Assembly (NCBI GenBank): GCA_050299335.1
Contig: JBNKVT010000021.1
Span: 209,937-273,936 of the forward strand
DNA length: 64,000 bases
Source: JBNKVT01 sp050299335
GTDB lineage: Bacteria > Pseudomonadota > Alphaproteobacteria > Rhodobacterales > Rhodobacteraceae
Reading direction: 5' to 3'
The notes beneath the pieces are model-generated. The model was not told the origin of the DNA and ran no database searches. It was given only the letters and a program-made list of their open reading frames with translations. The position numbers were made by a program, and so were the translations under genes. Of the stretch, positions 46,266 to 54,691 are shown in pieces. Numbering within the stretch: the first letter of the stretch is position 1; each line of letters begins with the position of its first letter.

Positions 46266-46582
46266 CAGGCCCCGGCGGCGAGTTTCAGCGTGTTGTGGCG
46301 CATCGTGACACTCGCCGGATCGATGGCGGCCAGCATGGGTTTGAGACTGTCCTCTTCCATGAATTTCCGCGCAGCCTCCTCCGCGGCCGCCAGGCTCTCC
46401 CATTCCACATGTTCGACCCAGTCGCCATCCTCACACTTCGAGAGCCGGCGCGAGACGAAGCCCTGGCAGGTCCCGAGAAACCGGTTGGCGGTCTCGGCAT
46501 GGTTCAAGAAGGCGGCCTCGTCGGCGCCCTCGGCGAGTTTGAAGGTCACGAGTTCGATGGTTCGGGTGATCATTTGTGGCAT
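46265..46582 (-). CDS. ABM/dabb-like small protein
   Basis: 105 residues: TRTIELVTFKLAEGADEAAF, GFVSRRLSKCEDGDWVEHVE, then a long helix (SLAAAEEAARKFMEED) and a C-terminal amphipathic tail. The ferredoxin-like alpha/beta order resembles dimeric barrel proteins such as antibiotic biosynthesis monooxygenases. The start may be the ATG three codons in (46573). Coupled to the TfoX-like gene. Confidence 0.7.
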   Translation of the reverse strand: MPQMITRTIELVTFKLAEGADEAAFLNHAETANRFLGTCQGFVSRRLSKCEDGDWVEHVEWESLAAAEEAARKFMEEDSLKPMLAAIDPASVTMRHNTLKLAAGA

Positions 46583-46683
46583 TCCCTGATTTGAGTTCAG
46601 GAGAGAAGAGATAGCCGGAGTTCCAGACAGACTGTGTCATGAGTGCATAGCAGGGTCTCACGGAATCTGCCCATCCCCCAACA

Positions 46684-46766
46684 ACAATGCGGATCCCCGC
46701 CACCTCCATCCCACGCCGTTCGCCCCCAACACGATGCGACCAGCACCGGGCCGCGCCCGACCCCCT
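46684..46766 (-). repeat. Partial inverted copy of the intergenic repeat
   Basis: On the plus strand it contains GATGCGACCAGCACCGGGCC and CGCCCGACCC, matching part of the 40926-41269 repeat in that orientation. It is therefore inverted relative to the adjacent full copy. Confidence 0.6.
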
Positions 46767-46773
46767 TCCCCTC

Positions 46774-47120
46774 AGGGCTATCGCATATGAAAGTATTGCG
46801 TCTCCTTCGCGTTCACTTTGCCCGCCCTGATCCTGCACCTTCCGGATACCTGCCTTGCCCTGCCCGGACTTCGAAATGAGGGCCAGGCCCGACCCAGGGT
46901 GGGCGCTGTCCGGGCTTCTCTGCGGACCACTTTACGGCGCAGTCACTTCCAAGCGGGCCGCTCTCAGCATGTGTCAGCAACGCGCCCGCCCCTCGGATGG
47001 GTCGGGCTTGGCCCGGTGCTGGTCGCACCGTGCGGGTGTGGAGCGGGGAGAGATGGGGGCGGCGAGGTTATGGATTTGGGAAGGGATTGGGGGTTGGCTC
47101 GAATGGGAGAAACCGAATCT
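46774..47120 (+). repeat. ~345-bp intergenic repeat, second full copy
   Basis: Starts AGGGCTATCGCATATGAAAG and ends near GGGGGTTGGCTCGAATGGG. By eye it is almost 90% identical to the minus-strand reading of 40926-41269. It forms the core of a 1-kb gene-free zone (46583-47612). The ORFs here differ in frame integrity from the other copy, so I treat it as non-coding. Confidence 0.8.
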
Positions 47121-47264
47121 CAGGCGGGTTTCCCGTGACAGCGGACCCAAATGCAATATCCCTCCCCATGAAAGGGGGCGGGCAATCGCATCTGAAGTTC
47201 GCGCATCCGGGGCATGGACCTGTCGGCTTCAAACGCTCACTGAACCGGAGACCCCCGATACCGG

Positions 47265-47465
47265 CCCCGCGATGCCCCCGCTCCGAAACGAGGGCCGGGA
47301 CCGCCCTCAGCCCGTGTCAGCAACGCGCCCGCCTCTGGGGGAGGGCGGACGCGGCCCGGTGCTGGTCGCACCGGGCAGGCTATGAGCGGCGTGGGATGCG
47401 GCTCTGGGGTCATTATCGGGCGGGATTGGTGTGGGAGGGTGTCTCGAGCCCGGTTGGCTCGTGGG
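47265..47465 (+). repeat. Third, diverged copy of the intergenic repeat
   Basis: Contains GTGTCAGCAACGCGCCCGCC and CCCGGTGCTGGTCGCACCGG, followed by GCCCGGTTGGCTCG, in the same order as in 46774-47120 but with gaps and lower identity. Confidence 0.55.
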
Positions 47466-47500
47466 GATGAGTGCGTGAACCCGGTCAGGCGCGACAGGCA

Positions 47501-47615
47501 CTACAGCAAATCCGGATCAGATTGAATCAATCTGATCCCAGGATTTTGCTCAAACATTTGAATCTGGACCAAAATTCTTGTTCAGACTGCGACAGTCTGA
47601 AACGATTTTGGTCTA
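47501..47615 (+). repeat. 115-bp double-hairpin repeat, copy B
   Basis: Same structure as 7591-7705 and 57979-58093. The first hairpin has arms GGATCAGATTG and CAATCTGATCC, the second TTCAGACTG and CAGTCTGAA, and the outer arms are CAAAATTC and CGATTTTGG. Its right end, CTA at 47613-47615, is the TAG stop of the VOC gene read from the other strand. Confidence 0.9.
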
Positions 47616-47984
47616 GACGTGCTGATCGATCATGATCGCATTGCCGTCCGGATCCCGGACCATGAAACTCGCCGGCCCGGTTCCGGCTTCGTCGGTCTCG
47701 CTTTCCAATGCGATGCCGGCTGCTTTTAGCAGCTTCTGGATTTCCCGCACATCCGTGTAATCAGGAACCGGCTGGCCGTTCTCGTCCCAGCCGGGATTGA
47801 AGGTCAGGATATTGCCCTCGAACATGCCCTGGAAGAGGCCGACAACGGTCGAGCCGTTCTTCAGGATCATCCAGCCATGGGCTGACTGGTCGTGAAAGCT
47901 CTCGAACCCAAGGGTCTCGTAAAAGGCCCGTGAGGCGGCGAGGTCCTTCACCGCGAGGCTGACGGAAAAATTGCCGAGTTTCAT
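47613..47984 (-). CDS. VOC-superfamily (glyoxalase-like) protein
   Basis: 123 residues: KLGNFSVSLAVKDLAASRAF then YETLGFESF, and the end FMVRDPDGNAIMIDQHV. These are the paired beta-alpha-beta-beta-beta modules of the vicinal oxygen chelate fold. Metal-ligand positions are only partly obvious, so the enzymatic role is unknown. The ATG at 47984 follows GGGGAG. Its TAG stop is part of the adjacent 115-bp repeat. Confidence 0.88.
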   Translation of the reverse strand: MKLGNFSVSLAVKDLAASRAFYETLGFESFHDQSAHGWMILKNGSTVVGLFQGMFEGNILTFNPGWDENGQPVPDYTDVREIQKLLKAAGIALESETDEAGTGPASFMVRDPDGNAIMIDQHV

Positions 47985-48060
47985 AGATTTCTCCCCAAAT
48001 GAGCGGCTGTGATCTGTCCTGCCGGTTCCAGCAGGGCAGCACTGCCGGAATGCAACACAT

Positions 48061-48172
48061 TGTCTGCGTATCACATTCAGACAAGCAACAAGCACTATTC
48101 AACCATCTTTGAGGCGCAATCGGGTACGAATACGCCGCCCGCGCCCGATTGACGGACGTGATACGCAGACAC
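48061..48172. promoter_or_regulatory. Perfect 14-bp inverted repeats in a divergent promoter region
   Basis: TGTCTGCGTATCAC (48061-48074) and GTGATACGCAGACA (48159-48172) are exact reverse complements, 84 nt apart. They lie between the divergent VOC gene and the 48181 gene. They may be paired half-sites for a regulator or the ends of a small inserted segment. Confidence 0.5.
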
Positions 48173-48180
48173 GGACTCCG

Positions 48181-48786
48181 ATGATGCTCAATTCTCCCCC
48201 GATCCTCGAACTTGGCGAGAAGCTTCATATCATCACCCGCCGCAATTTCTCGGACGATCTACGGCGGCATTTCGTCGGAGAAATTACTGCCCTCAGCCCG
48301 ATTGCCATGCGGCTGAAGGGCTATACTTTCGTTTTCAACCCGACCTCGCTGGAATACCGGCGCCGCGATGATCTTCGCACGCGGGTGTTTGCGATCGCCG
48401 ATGCGCAGCTCATCATCAATGTCCTGCCGCCGGAAGTGCGGATCGAGCGGTTACAGTACCGGATTCCAGACGGGCAGTTGGTACTGATGGATGGCGCGGG
48501 ATACAGCCTTGATATCAACGAGTTTAACGCCACGCATAAAGGTTTGGGAGCGGGAAAGACCCCAGCAGCGTCTCTTCCGGCGATGAATTGCAGCATAGCG
48601 CAATTGTTTCGCTATGGGGCTGTGATCTGCGGCATCGTGTCCCGGCCCAGAAAGCAGAGCAGTCTGGAAACCTTCAGGACATGGATTATGCTGCGCGGGC
48701 AATTGCAATCGACATACCGGATCATTTGGACTCGAACCCGCCCGGTATTGCCTTTGGAGGGGGACAGAGGGCTGAGCCATGTATGA
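48181..48786 (+). CDS. Conserved hypothetical protein with extended tail
   Basis: 201 residues. The first 118 or so look well structured: LELGEKLHIITRRNFSDDLR, GEITALSPIAMRLKGYTFVF, then FAIADAQLIINVLPPEVRIE and MDGAGYSLDINEF. The remainder (from KGLGAGKTPAASL) is Arg/Thr-rich and less convincing, and may be read-through after loss of an earlier stop. I recall similar ~120-residue hypotheticals in roseobacters but know no function. The stop overlaps the next gene's start by 8 nt. Confidence 0.6.
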   Translation: MMLNSPPILELGEKLHIITRRNFSDDLRRHFVGEITALSPIAMRLKGYTFVFNPTSLEYRRRDDLRTRVFAIADAQLIINVLPPEVRIERLQYRIPDGQLVLMDGAGYSLDINEFNATHKGLGAGKTPAASLPAMNCSIAQLFRYGAVICGIVSRPRKQSSLETFRTWIMLRGQLQSTYRIIWTRTRPVLPLEGDRGLSHV

Positions 48787-49225
48787 AATCCTGCTGACGC
48801 TGCATCTGGTATTCGGCATCGCCTGGGCCGGGGCGGGGCTGCTTTTGGGCCTGGTGCTGATCCCGGCGATTGCCCGCGCGCCCAAGGAGGATCGCGGGAT
48901 CGCTCGGACGCTGATGCCGAAGGTCACGCCCTTCATGGCCTCGACCTCGGGGATGGCGATGCTGACCGGGCTGGGGTTGCTCTGGGTGACCGGGCGGTTC
49001 GCGGACTTCGTCTCGCCGGGGACCCTGCTGGCGCTTTTCGCCCTGGTGCTGGTGGCGGGTCACGGGGCCTATGCCGCGCGCGAGATCAAGGAATTTCTGT
49101 CGCTGATCGAAGCGGGGGATGATGCGGAAATAAAGGCCTTCGCCGGAAGGTTCTCGCTGTTTGCCGTTGCCGTGACGCTTGTCGTCGTCCTTATCATGAG
49201 CGGCTTTGCCATCGGGCATATCTGA
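48779..49225 (+). CDS. Four-TM integral membrane protein
   Basis: 148 residues with four hydrophobic helices: ILLTLHLVFGIAWAGAGLLL; the GMAMLTGLGLLWV region; LLALFALVLVAGHGAYA; and FAVAVTLVVVLIMSGFAIGH. The conserved His in the first helix and the GHG in the third resemble CopD/DUF2269-like membrane proteins, some of which bind haem or copper. Function unknown. Overlaps the preceding gene by 8 nt. Confidence 0.75.
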   Translation: MYEILLTLHLVFGIAWAGAGLLLGLVLIPAIARAPKEDRGIARTLMPKVTPFMASTSGMAMLTGLGLLWVTGRFADFVSPGTLLALFALVLVAGHGAYAAREIKEFLSLIEAGDDAEIKAFAGRFSLFAVAVTLVVVLIMSGFAIGHI

Positions 49226-49411
49226 GGGGCCGGGACTGATCCGGGAAGTCAGGCAGCGGGCCTTTGCGAGGCGCTGAGGGCGAAGTTGGATAGTCGCGCT
49301 GCCAGATCCGGGAAGCCGGAGAGTTCGGACCGCCCCCATTGCAAAACCGATTGTAATAGCGCGTGAAACTGCCACACTGGCGAGAGGCGGGGAGCGGTAG
49401 AAGCAACAACC

Positions 49412-50089
49412 ATGTCGATCTGGACCCGGATATCGGAAATCATCGCTGCACTTGCCAAGGGCGAAAGCCTGGCGGAGGTGTTCGAGCGGTTGAAGACGCC
49501 GCCGGAACGCTCTGTGGCTTTCGCGATCGCGGTGATCTCGCTGGCCGCGAAGATGGCCAAGGCCGACGGGCAGGTGACCCGTAACGAGGTCCGGGCCTTT
49601 CGCGAGGTCTTCACCATCGCGCCCGAGGACGAGAAGGCGGCGGCGAAGGTCTTCAACCTCGCCCGGGAGGATGTCGCGGGCTACGGCTATTACGCCCGCA
49701 AGATCGGGCGTATGTTCGACAATGACGACGTGATCCTCGAAAACCTCATGGAGGGTCTCTTTCATATCGCCACCGCGGATGACAATTACCATGAGGCGGA
49801 GGACGAATTCTTGGCGACGGTGGCCCGCGAGTTCGGCCTCTCGGAGGCCTGTTTCCGCCGGCTCCGTGTCCGGTTCGTCCCCGATGCCGAGCCGGACCCC
49901 TATACGGTGCTCGGGGTCGAGCCCGGCATGCCGATCGACGAGATCCGCAACCGCTGGCGGGCCCTTGTGCGGGAGACGCATCCCGATGCACTGATGGCCC
50001 ACGGGCTGCCGGAGGAGGCGATCAAGATGGCGACGGCGAAACTGCACGCGATCAACGAGGCCTGGGAACAGATCCAGAAGGCGGCATGA
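49412..50089 (+). CDS. TerB-DnaJ (DjlA-like) protein
   Basis: 225 residues. An N-terminal TerB-like helical domain (about 30-150) includes AVISLAAKMAKADGQVTRNE and a second ATADDNYHEAEDEF acidic motif. A C-terminal J domain (about 160-225) has DPYTVLGVEPGMPIDEIRNR and the HPD tripeptide (RETHPDALMAHG). Unlike E. coli DjlA it lacks an N-terminal TM. It is a probable Hsp70 co-chaperone. Coupled to the next gene by ATGA. Confidence 0.92.
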   Translation: MSIWTRISEIIAALAKGESLAEVFERLKTPPERSVAFAIAVISLAAKMAKADGQVTRNEVRAFREVFTIAPEDEKAAAKVFNLAREDVAGYGYYARKIGRMFDNDDVILENLMEGLFHIATADDNYHEAEDEFLATVAREFGLSEACFRRLRVRFVPDAEPDPYTVLGVEPGMPIDEIRNRWRALVRETHPDALMAHGLPEEAIKMATAKLHAINEAWEQIQKAA

Positions 50090-51135
50090 TCCGGATCGCG
50101 ACCTGGAATATCGAGTGGTTCGAGGCGCTGTTCGATCGCGAGGACGGGCTCCGTGCGGATCACGAATGGTCGCGGCGCTACAATGTCACGCGCGCCGAAC
50201 AGGCTGACGGGATCGCCACGGCGCTGGCCGCCGTCGATCCGGACCTGCTGATGATCATCGAGGCTCCGAATACGGGGCACAGCCAGTCGACGGTGCGGGC
50301 GCTGGAAACCTTCGCCGAAGCGTATGGGCTCAGGCAGAAAAAGGCGGTGATGGGCTTCGTCAACGACACCCATCAGGAGATCGCCGCCCTCTACGACCCG
50401 TTCGTGCTCAGCGCCCGCCATGCGCCTGTGGGGGTGGCGCCGGGCTCGGGCGAGGCCGGATCACCGCGTTTCGATGGCGAATTCCGGCTGGACGTGGATG
50501 TGGACGGCCATCCCGACCGGCACCGGTTCTCGAAACCGCCTCTGGAACTGGAGGTGCATCTGTTCGGGCCGGATGTCTATCTGCGGCTGATCGGGGTCCA
50601 TGCCAAGTCGAAGGCCCCCCGGGGAGCGGTCGGGGCGGAGGAGACCCGGCAACTGGCGATCGCAAACCGGCGCAAGCAGTTGGCGCAATGCGTCTGGCTG
50701 CGCGAGCGGGTGGAGGGGCATCTGGACCGGGGCGAGCATCTGGTGGTGCTGGGGGACTTCAATGACGGGCCGGGACTGGACGGCTATGAGGCGCTCTTCG
50801 GGCGCTCGTCGGTCGAGGTGGTGTTGGGACCGGACGAGGACCCGGCCAGGCGGCTGGCGGAGCCCCATGCGGCGATCCGGCTCGACCCGCGCCAGGGCTG
50901 GGCGCTGTCGAGCGCGCGGTTCTATATCAGCGGGCTGAAGCGCTATGTGAATGTGCTGCTGGACTATGTGATGCTGTCGCCGGACCTGGCAAGAGAGGCC
51001 GGTGCGGTCTGGCAGATCTGGCATCCGTTCGACAATCCGGCCTGCTATGATGATCCCGAATTGCGCGGGGCCCTGCTGGCGGCATCGGATCACTTTCCGG
51101 TCTCGGTGGATCTGTTTCCCGAAAACGGCGGCTGA
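50086..51135 (+). CDS. Endonuclease/exonuclease/phosphatase-family hydrolase
   Basis: 349 residues of EEP fold: MIRIATWNIEWFEALFDRED (Asn/Glu metal ligands), LLMIIEAPN, the LVVLGDFNDGPGLDGYEALF signature, and the C-terminal ASDHFPVSVDL with the catalytic DH. Cytoplasmic (no signal). Substrate unknown; the family covers nucleases, phosphatases and sphingomyelinases. Start overlaps the TerB-DnaJ stop. Confidence 0.92.
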   Translation: MIRIATWNIEWFEALFDREDGLRADHEWSRRYNVTRAEQADGIATALAAVDPDLLMIIEAPNTGHSQSTVRALETFAEAYGLRQKKAVMGFVNDTHQEIAALYDPFVLSARHAPVGVAPGSGEAGSPRFDGEFRLDVDVDGHPDRHRFSKPPLELEVHLFGPDVYLRLIGVHAKSKAPRGAVGAEETRQLAIANRRKQLAQCVWLRERVEGHLDRGEHLVVLGDFNDGPGLDGYEALFGRSSVEVVLGPDEDPARRLAEPHAAIRLDPRQGWALSSARFYISGLKRYVNVLLDYVMLSPDLAREAGAVWQIWHPFDNPACYDDPELRGALLAASDHFPVSVDLFPENGG

Positions 51136-51295
51136 ATCCTTTGCTGGAATAGGCCGCCTCTCTGCACGCGGCGATCCGGGAGGCGGGCGTATGTGGCAGG
51201 GTGAGAGGCGGTCTGACCCGCCTCGTCCTCCGGATACGCCCCCTGCGCGGAGCGAGTTCGCTGCGGCGGGCCAGCCGCCAACCGAAGCTTCGGCG

Positions 51296-52588
51296 CTATT
51301 CCAGCGTCCCGTCCGGCGCGATCCGGGACTTGCCGCGCATGTAGGGCTGCAGCACCTCGGGGATCGTGATCGAACCATCCGCCTGCTGGTAATTCTCCAC
51401 CACCGCGATCAGCGTCCGTCCCACCGCGAGGCCGGAGCCGTTGAGGGTGGCGACATATTCCGGCTTCGCCTCCGGTTCGGGCCGGTAGCGGGCGTTCATG
51501 CGGCGGGCCTGGAACGTGTCGCACATCGAGCAGGAGGAAATCTCGCGATAGGTGTTCTGCCCCGGCAGCCAGACCTCGATATCGTGGGTGCGGCGGGCCG
51601 AAAATCCCATGTCACCGGTGCAGAGGACCACGGTGCGGTAAGGCAGTTCCAGGGCCTCCAGAATGCCCTCGGCGCAACGGGTCATGCGGTCGAGTTCGGC
51701 GCGGCTGTCCTCGGGTTTGCAGACCGTCACCATTTCGACCTTTTCGAACTGGTGCTGACGCAGCATGCCCGCCGTATCCTTGCCTGCCGAGCCCGCCTCG
51801 GAGCGGAAACATTGGGTATGGGCGGTATAGCGGCGGGGCAGGTAGTCGGCGCTGATGATATGCCCCGCGACGATATTGGTCAGGGTCACCTCCGCCGTCG
51901 GGATCAGCCACCAGCCATTGGTGGTCTGGTAGCTGTCCTCGGCGAATTTCGGCAGTTGCCCGGTACCGAGCATCATCTCGGGACGCACCAGAACCGGGGT
52001 CCAGACCTCGGTCAACCCGTTCTTTTCGATATGGGTGTCCAGCATGAACTGCGCCAGCGCCCGGTGCAGCCGCACCATCGCACCCGACAGCACTACGAAG
52101 CGCGAGCCGGACAGTTTGGCCGCCGTCTCGAAATCCATGCCCTCCTTTGTCGCCGGAACCTGGTAATGCTCCACCGGATCGAAGGAGAAATTGCGCGGGT
52201 TGCCCCAGCGCCGGACTTCGACATTCTGGCTCTCGTCCGCCCCGTCCGGCACGTCGTCCAGCGGCAGGTTCGGCAGGGTCATCAGGAGCGCGTTCAGCCT
52301 CTCGTCCTCGGATTTCGCCGCCTCCTCCAGCGCCGCGATCTCGTCCTTCTTGGCCCCGACCAGCGCCCTCAGCCTCTCGAATTCCGCCTCGTCGCCGCGT
52401 GCCTTGGCGGCACCGACTTCCTTCGAGGCCGCGTTCCGCTCGGCCAGCGCCGTCTCGGCCGCTGAAATCTTCGACCGCCGGGATGCGTCGATAGCAAGAA
52501 TATCGGCAGAGACCGGCCCCTCGCCCCGGCGGGCAAGAGCGGCATCGAAAGCGTCCGGGTTGTCCCGGATCCAGCGGATATCGTGCAT
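51296..52588 (-). CDS. serS: Seryl-tRNA synthetase
   Basis: 430 residues. Class II synthetase with the N-terminal tRNA-binding coiled coil (about 30-110, ISAAETALAERNAASKEVGA). Motif 2 is CFRSEAGSAGKDTAGMLRQH and motif 3 is NGSGLAVGRTLIAVVENYQ. The ATG at 52588 is the family start (MHDIRWIRDNP). It is divergent from the tRNA-Gly gene. Confidence 0.97.
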   Translation of the reverse strand: MHDIRWIRDNPDAFDAALARRGEGPVSADILAIDASRRSKISAAETALAERNAASKEVGAAKARGDEAEFERLRALVGAKKDEIAALEEAAKSEDERLNALLMTLPNLPLDDVPDGADESQNVEVRRWGNPRNFSFDPVEHYQVPATKEGMDFETAAKLSGSRFVVLSGAMVRLHRALAQFMLDTHIEKNGLTEVWTPVLVRPEMMLGTGQLPKFAEDSYQTTNGWWLIPTAEVTLTNIVAGHIISADYLPRRYTAHTQCFRSEAGSAGKDTAGMLRQHQFEKVEMVTVCKPEDSRAELDRMTRCAEGILEALELPYRTVVLCTGDMGFSARRTHDIEVWLPGQNTYREISSCSMCDTFQARRMNARYRPEPEAKPEYVATLNGSGLAVGRTLIAVVENYQQADGSITIPEVLQPYMRGKSRIAPDGTLE

Positions 52589-52670
52589 GGCTGCATCCTT
52601 TGATTGTCGGTGCGATGCCCTATGCCACAAAGCGCCCGCGTGAAAAAGCCGGGATGCGAAATTTCGCCTC

Positions 52671-52698
52671 TTGCAAGCCCGGCTCGAATCCGTATAAG
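52671..52698 (+). promoter_or_regulatory. Promoter of tRNA-Gly
   Basis: TTGCAA (-35) and TATAAG (-10) with a 16-nt spacer, ending 15 nt before the mature tRNA 5' end. A good sigma-70-type match. Confidence 0.7.
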
Positions 52699-52713
52699 TC
52701 GCCACCTCAGGAT

Positions 52714-52788
52714 GCGGGCGTAGCTCAGGGGTAGAGCGTCACCTTGCCAAGGTGAATGTCGTGAGTTCGAATCTCATCGCCCGCTCCA
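52714..52788 (+). tRNA. tRNA-Gly (GCC)
   Basis: 75 nt including encoded CCA. Acceptor arms GCGGGCG and CGCCCGC pair perfectly. The anticodon stem-loop ACCTTGCCAAGGT carries anticodon GCC, and the T-arm GTGAGTTCGAATCTCAT is standard. No integrase gene or displaced tRNA fragment is nearby. Confidence 0.97.
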
Positions 52789-52867
52789 GATCCCCTGCAT
52801 CAACGCGCTCCGGTGGTTCGCTTCAATCGCGCCTTGCGCTTGCCCGGGTCGGTCTGTCAGATAGGAT

Positions 52868-54517
52868 ATGACCCAAGATTTCCTGACCGCCACGCCCTTC
52901 CATCTCGATCCAGACGCCGTCGCCTGGGTCCGGTCCAGCTTTGCCCGGCTTTCCGCAGAGGACAAGCTTCGCCACCTCTTCAATCTCCGCATCGGTGCGC
53001 GTGACGAGGCCGGACTTGCCGCCATGCGGGCCTTTCGTCCCGGCAGTATCACATTCGGTCCCGACGGCACGCCGGAGGCCAACCGCGCCCTCATCGACAG
53101 TTTTGTCGAGATCGGCGGCCTGCCGCTCCTCGTCTCGTCGGATCTCGAAGGCTCGCGGATGAGCCTCGAGGGCGTGGCCGAATGGCCCAACCCCATCGCG
53201 CTCGCTGCCATCGACGATCCCGACACCACGCGCAAGGTCAGCCGCATGATGGCCGACGAAGCCCATGCCCACGGCATCAACTGGAGCTTCACCCCGGTTC
53301 TCGATATCAACGCCGCCTTCCGCAGCGCCATCGTCGCGACAAGAGGCTTCGGCTCGGACCCCGATACCATTGCCCGCCATGCGCAGACCCAGTTGGAGGT
53401 GTTTCAGGAAAACGGCATCGCCGCCACCGTCAAGCACTGGCCCGGCGAGGGCCATGACGACCGCGACCAGCATCTCGTCACCACCATCAACCCGCTGTCG
53501 ATGGACGACTGGCACCGGACCCATGGCGCGCTTTACAAACAGGCTATCGCCAAAGGTGTGCTTTCGGTCATGTCCGCCCATATCGCCCTGCCCTCCTATG
53601 CCGAGGCGCAAGGGGAGACCGGCGTCGAGCCCTATCGCCCTGCCTCGATCAGCCGTCATCTGAACCAGAGCCTCCTGCGCGAAGCTCTCGGCTTCAACGG
53701 TCTTATCGTCTCCGACGCTACGCCGATGGCCGGTCTCGGTTCCTGGTCGAAACGCGCCGAACACCTGCCCGAGATCATCGCCTCGGGCTGCGACGTCATT
53801 CTTTTTTCCTCCGACCCCGAGACCGACCTTTGCCACCTGCAAGCCGCCCTCGCCGATGGCCGTCTTACCCAGGCCCGCGTCGATGATGCCGTGCTTCGCC
53901 AGCTTGCGCTGAAGGCCGCCCTGAACCTCCACAAACCACGAACACGGCCCCCAACCTCAACCGCCGCCGAACGCCACGCCTGTGCCGGGGAAACCGCCCG
54001 CCGTGCCCCGACCCTGGTCAAGGATACCGCCGGCACCCTGCCGCTCGATCCATCGAAACACCGCCGTATCCTCGTCTTCTCCGGTGGCATCGTCGTTCCC
54101 TTCCTTTCCGAGCCGCTGCCCTTCGCGTTGCCGGACATGCTGATCGAGCAGGGTTTCGAGGTCACGCTCCACGTCCCGGGGGCCGAAATCGCACCGGGGG
54201 ATTTCGACCTCGTTCTCTATCTCTTCGGCGACGAGACGCTCCTGACCCGTGGCCGCATCTTCCTCGACTGGCTTGGTCTGACCGGGCATTTCGGCACCGC
54301 CATGCAACGCCTCTGGCACCAGATCCCCTCGGTGATGATCTCCTTCGGTTACCCTTACATGCTCTACGATGCCCCGCGCGTGCCGACCTATGTCAACGCC
54401 TACAGCTCCACCGAGACCATGCAGCGCGCTGTTCTTGATCTGCTGATCGGCAGGCACGACTGGAACCGCAACTCCCCGGTCGATCCCTTCTGCGGCCTCC
54501 CCGACGCCTGCTATTGA
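52868..54517 (+). CDS. Glycoside hydrolase family 3 (NagZ-like)
   Basis: 549 residues, cytoplasmic. The GH3 N-terminal barrel has SSDLEGSRM, the substrate-binding KHWPGEGHDDRDQH at 189 onward (compare KHFPGHG of NagZ), and the nucleophile Asp at 283 in GLIVSDATPMAGL. A C-terminal alpha/beta domain (about 390-540) follows, as in two-domain GH3 enzymes. It probably cleaves beta-N-acetylglucosaminides from peptidoglycan or chitin. The NagZ acid/base loop is altered, so substrate specificity is uncertain. Confidence 0.88.
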   Translation: MTQDFLTATPFHLDPDAVAWVRSSFARLSAEDKLRHLFNLRIGARDEAGLAAMRAFRPGSITFGPDGTPEANRALIDSFVEIGGLPLLVSSDLEGSRMSLEGVAEWPNPIALAAIDDPDTTRKVSRMMADEAHAHGINWSFTPVLDINAAFRSAIVATRGFGSDPDTIARHAQTQLEVFQENGIAATVKHWPGEGHDDRDQHLVTTINPLSMDDWHRTHGALYKQAIAKGVLSVMSAHIALPSYAEAQGETGVEPYRPASISRHLNQSLLREALGFNGLIVSDATPMAGLGSWSKRAEHLPEIIASGCDVILFSSDPETDLCHLQAALADGRLTQARVDDAVLRQLALKAALNLHKPRTRPPTSTAAERHACAGETARRAPTLVKDTAGTLPLDPSKHRRILVFSGGIVVPFLSEPLPFALPDMLIEQGFEVTLHVPGAEIAPGDFDLVLYLFGDETLLTRGRIFLDWLGLTGHFGTAMQRLWHQIPSVMISFGYPYMLYDAPRVPTYVNAYSSTETMQRAVLDLLIGRHDWNRNSPVDPFCGLPDACY

Positions 54518-54691
54518 GACTGGCGGCATACGACCGTCATTCGGTCTGCCGTCGTACCCGAAACGCCTCCCCTCTGCGCCAGGGGGCGCTGGACAGGCGG
54601 GGGCACACGAATCCCGGCCACACGCGCCAACCGCCCGGAGGGCTCGGGGGAATGCGCCGCAGGCGCGCCGTTGGTTTGAAGAAGACGCCGC

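Noticed and set aside
46855..47385. 176-residue ORF inside the intergenic repeat zone
   Set aside because: It overlaps the repeat, has Trp/Arg-rich composition unlike neighbours, and the equivalent frame in the other full copy is not kept intact.
46583..47612. CRISPR array in the repeat zone
   Set aside because: Repeats are long, irregular and in both orientations, without short regularly spaced direct repeats or cas genes.
52714..52788. tRNA-Gly as a genomic-island attachment site
   Set aside because: No integrase, no repeated tRNA 3' fragment in the window, and the flanking genes look ordinary.
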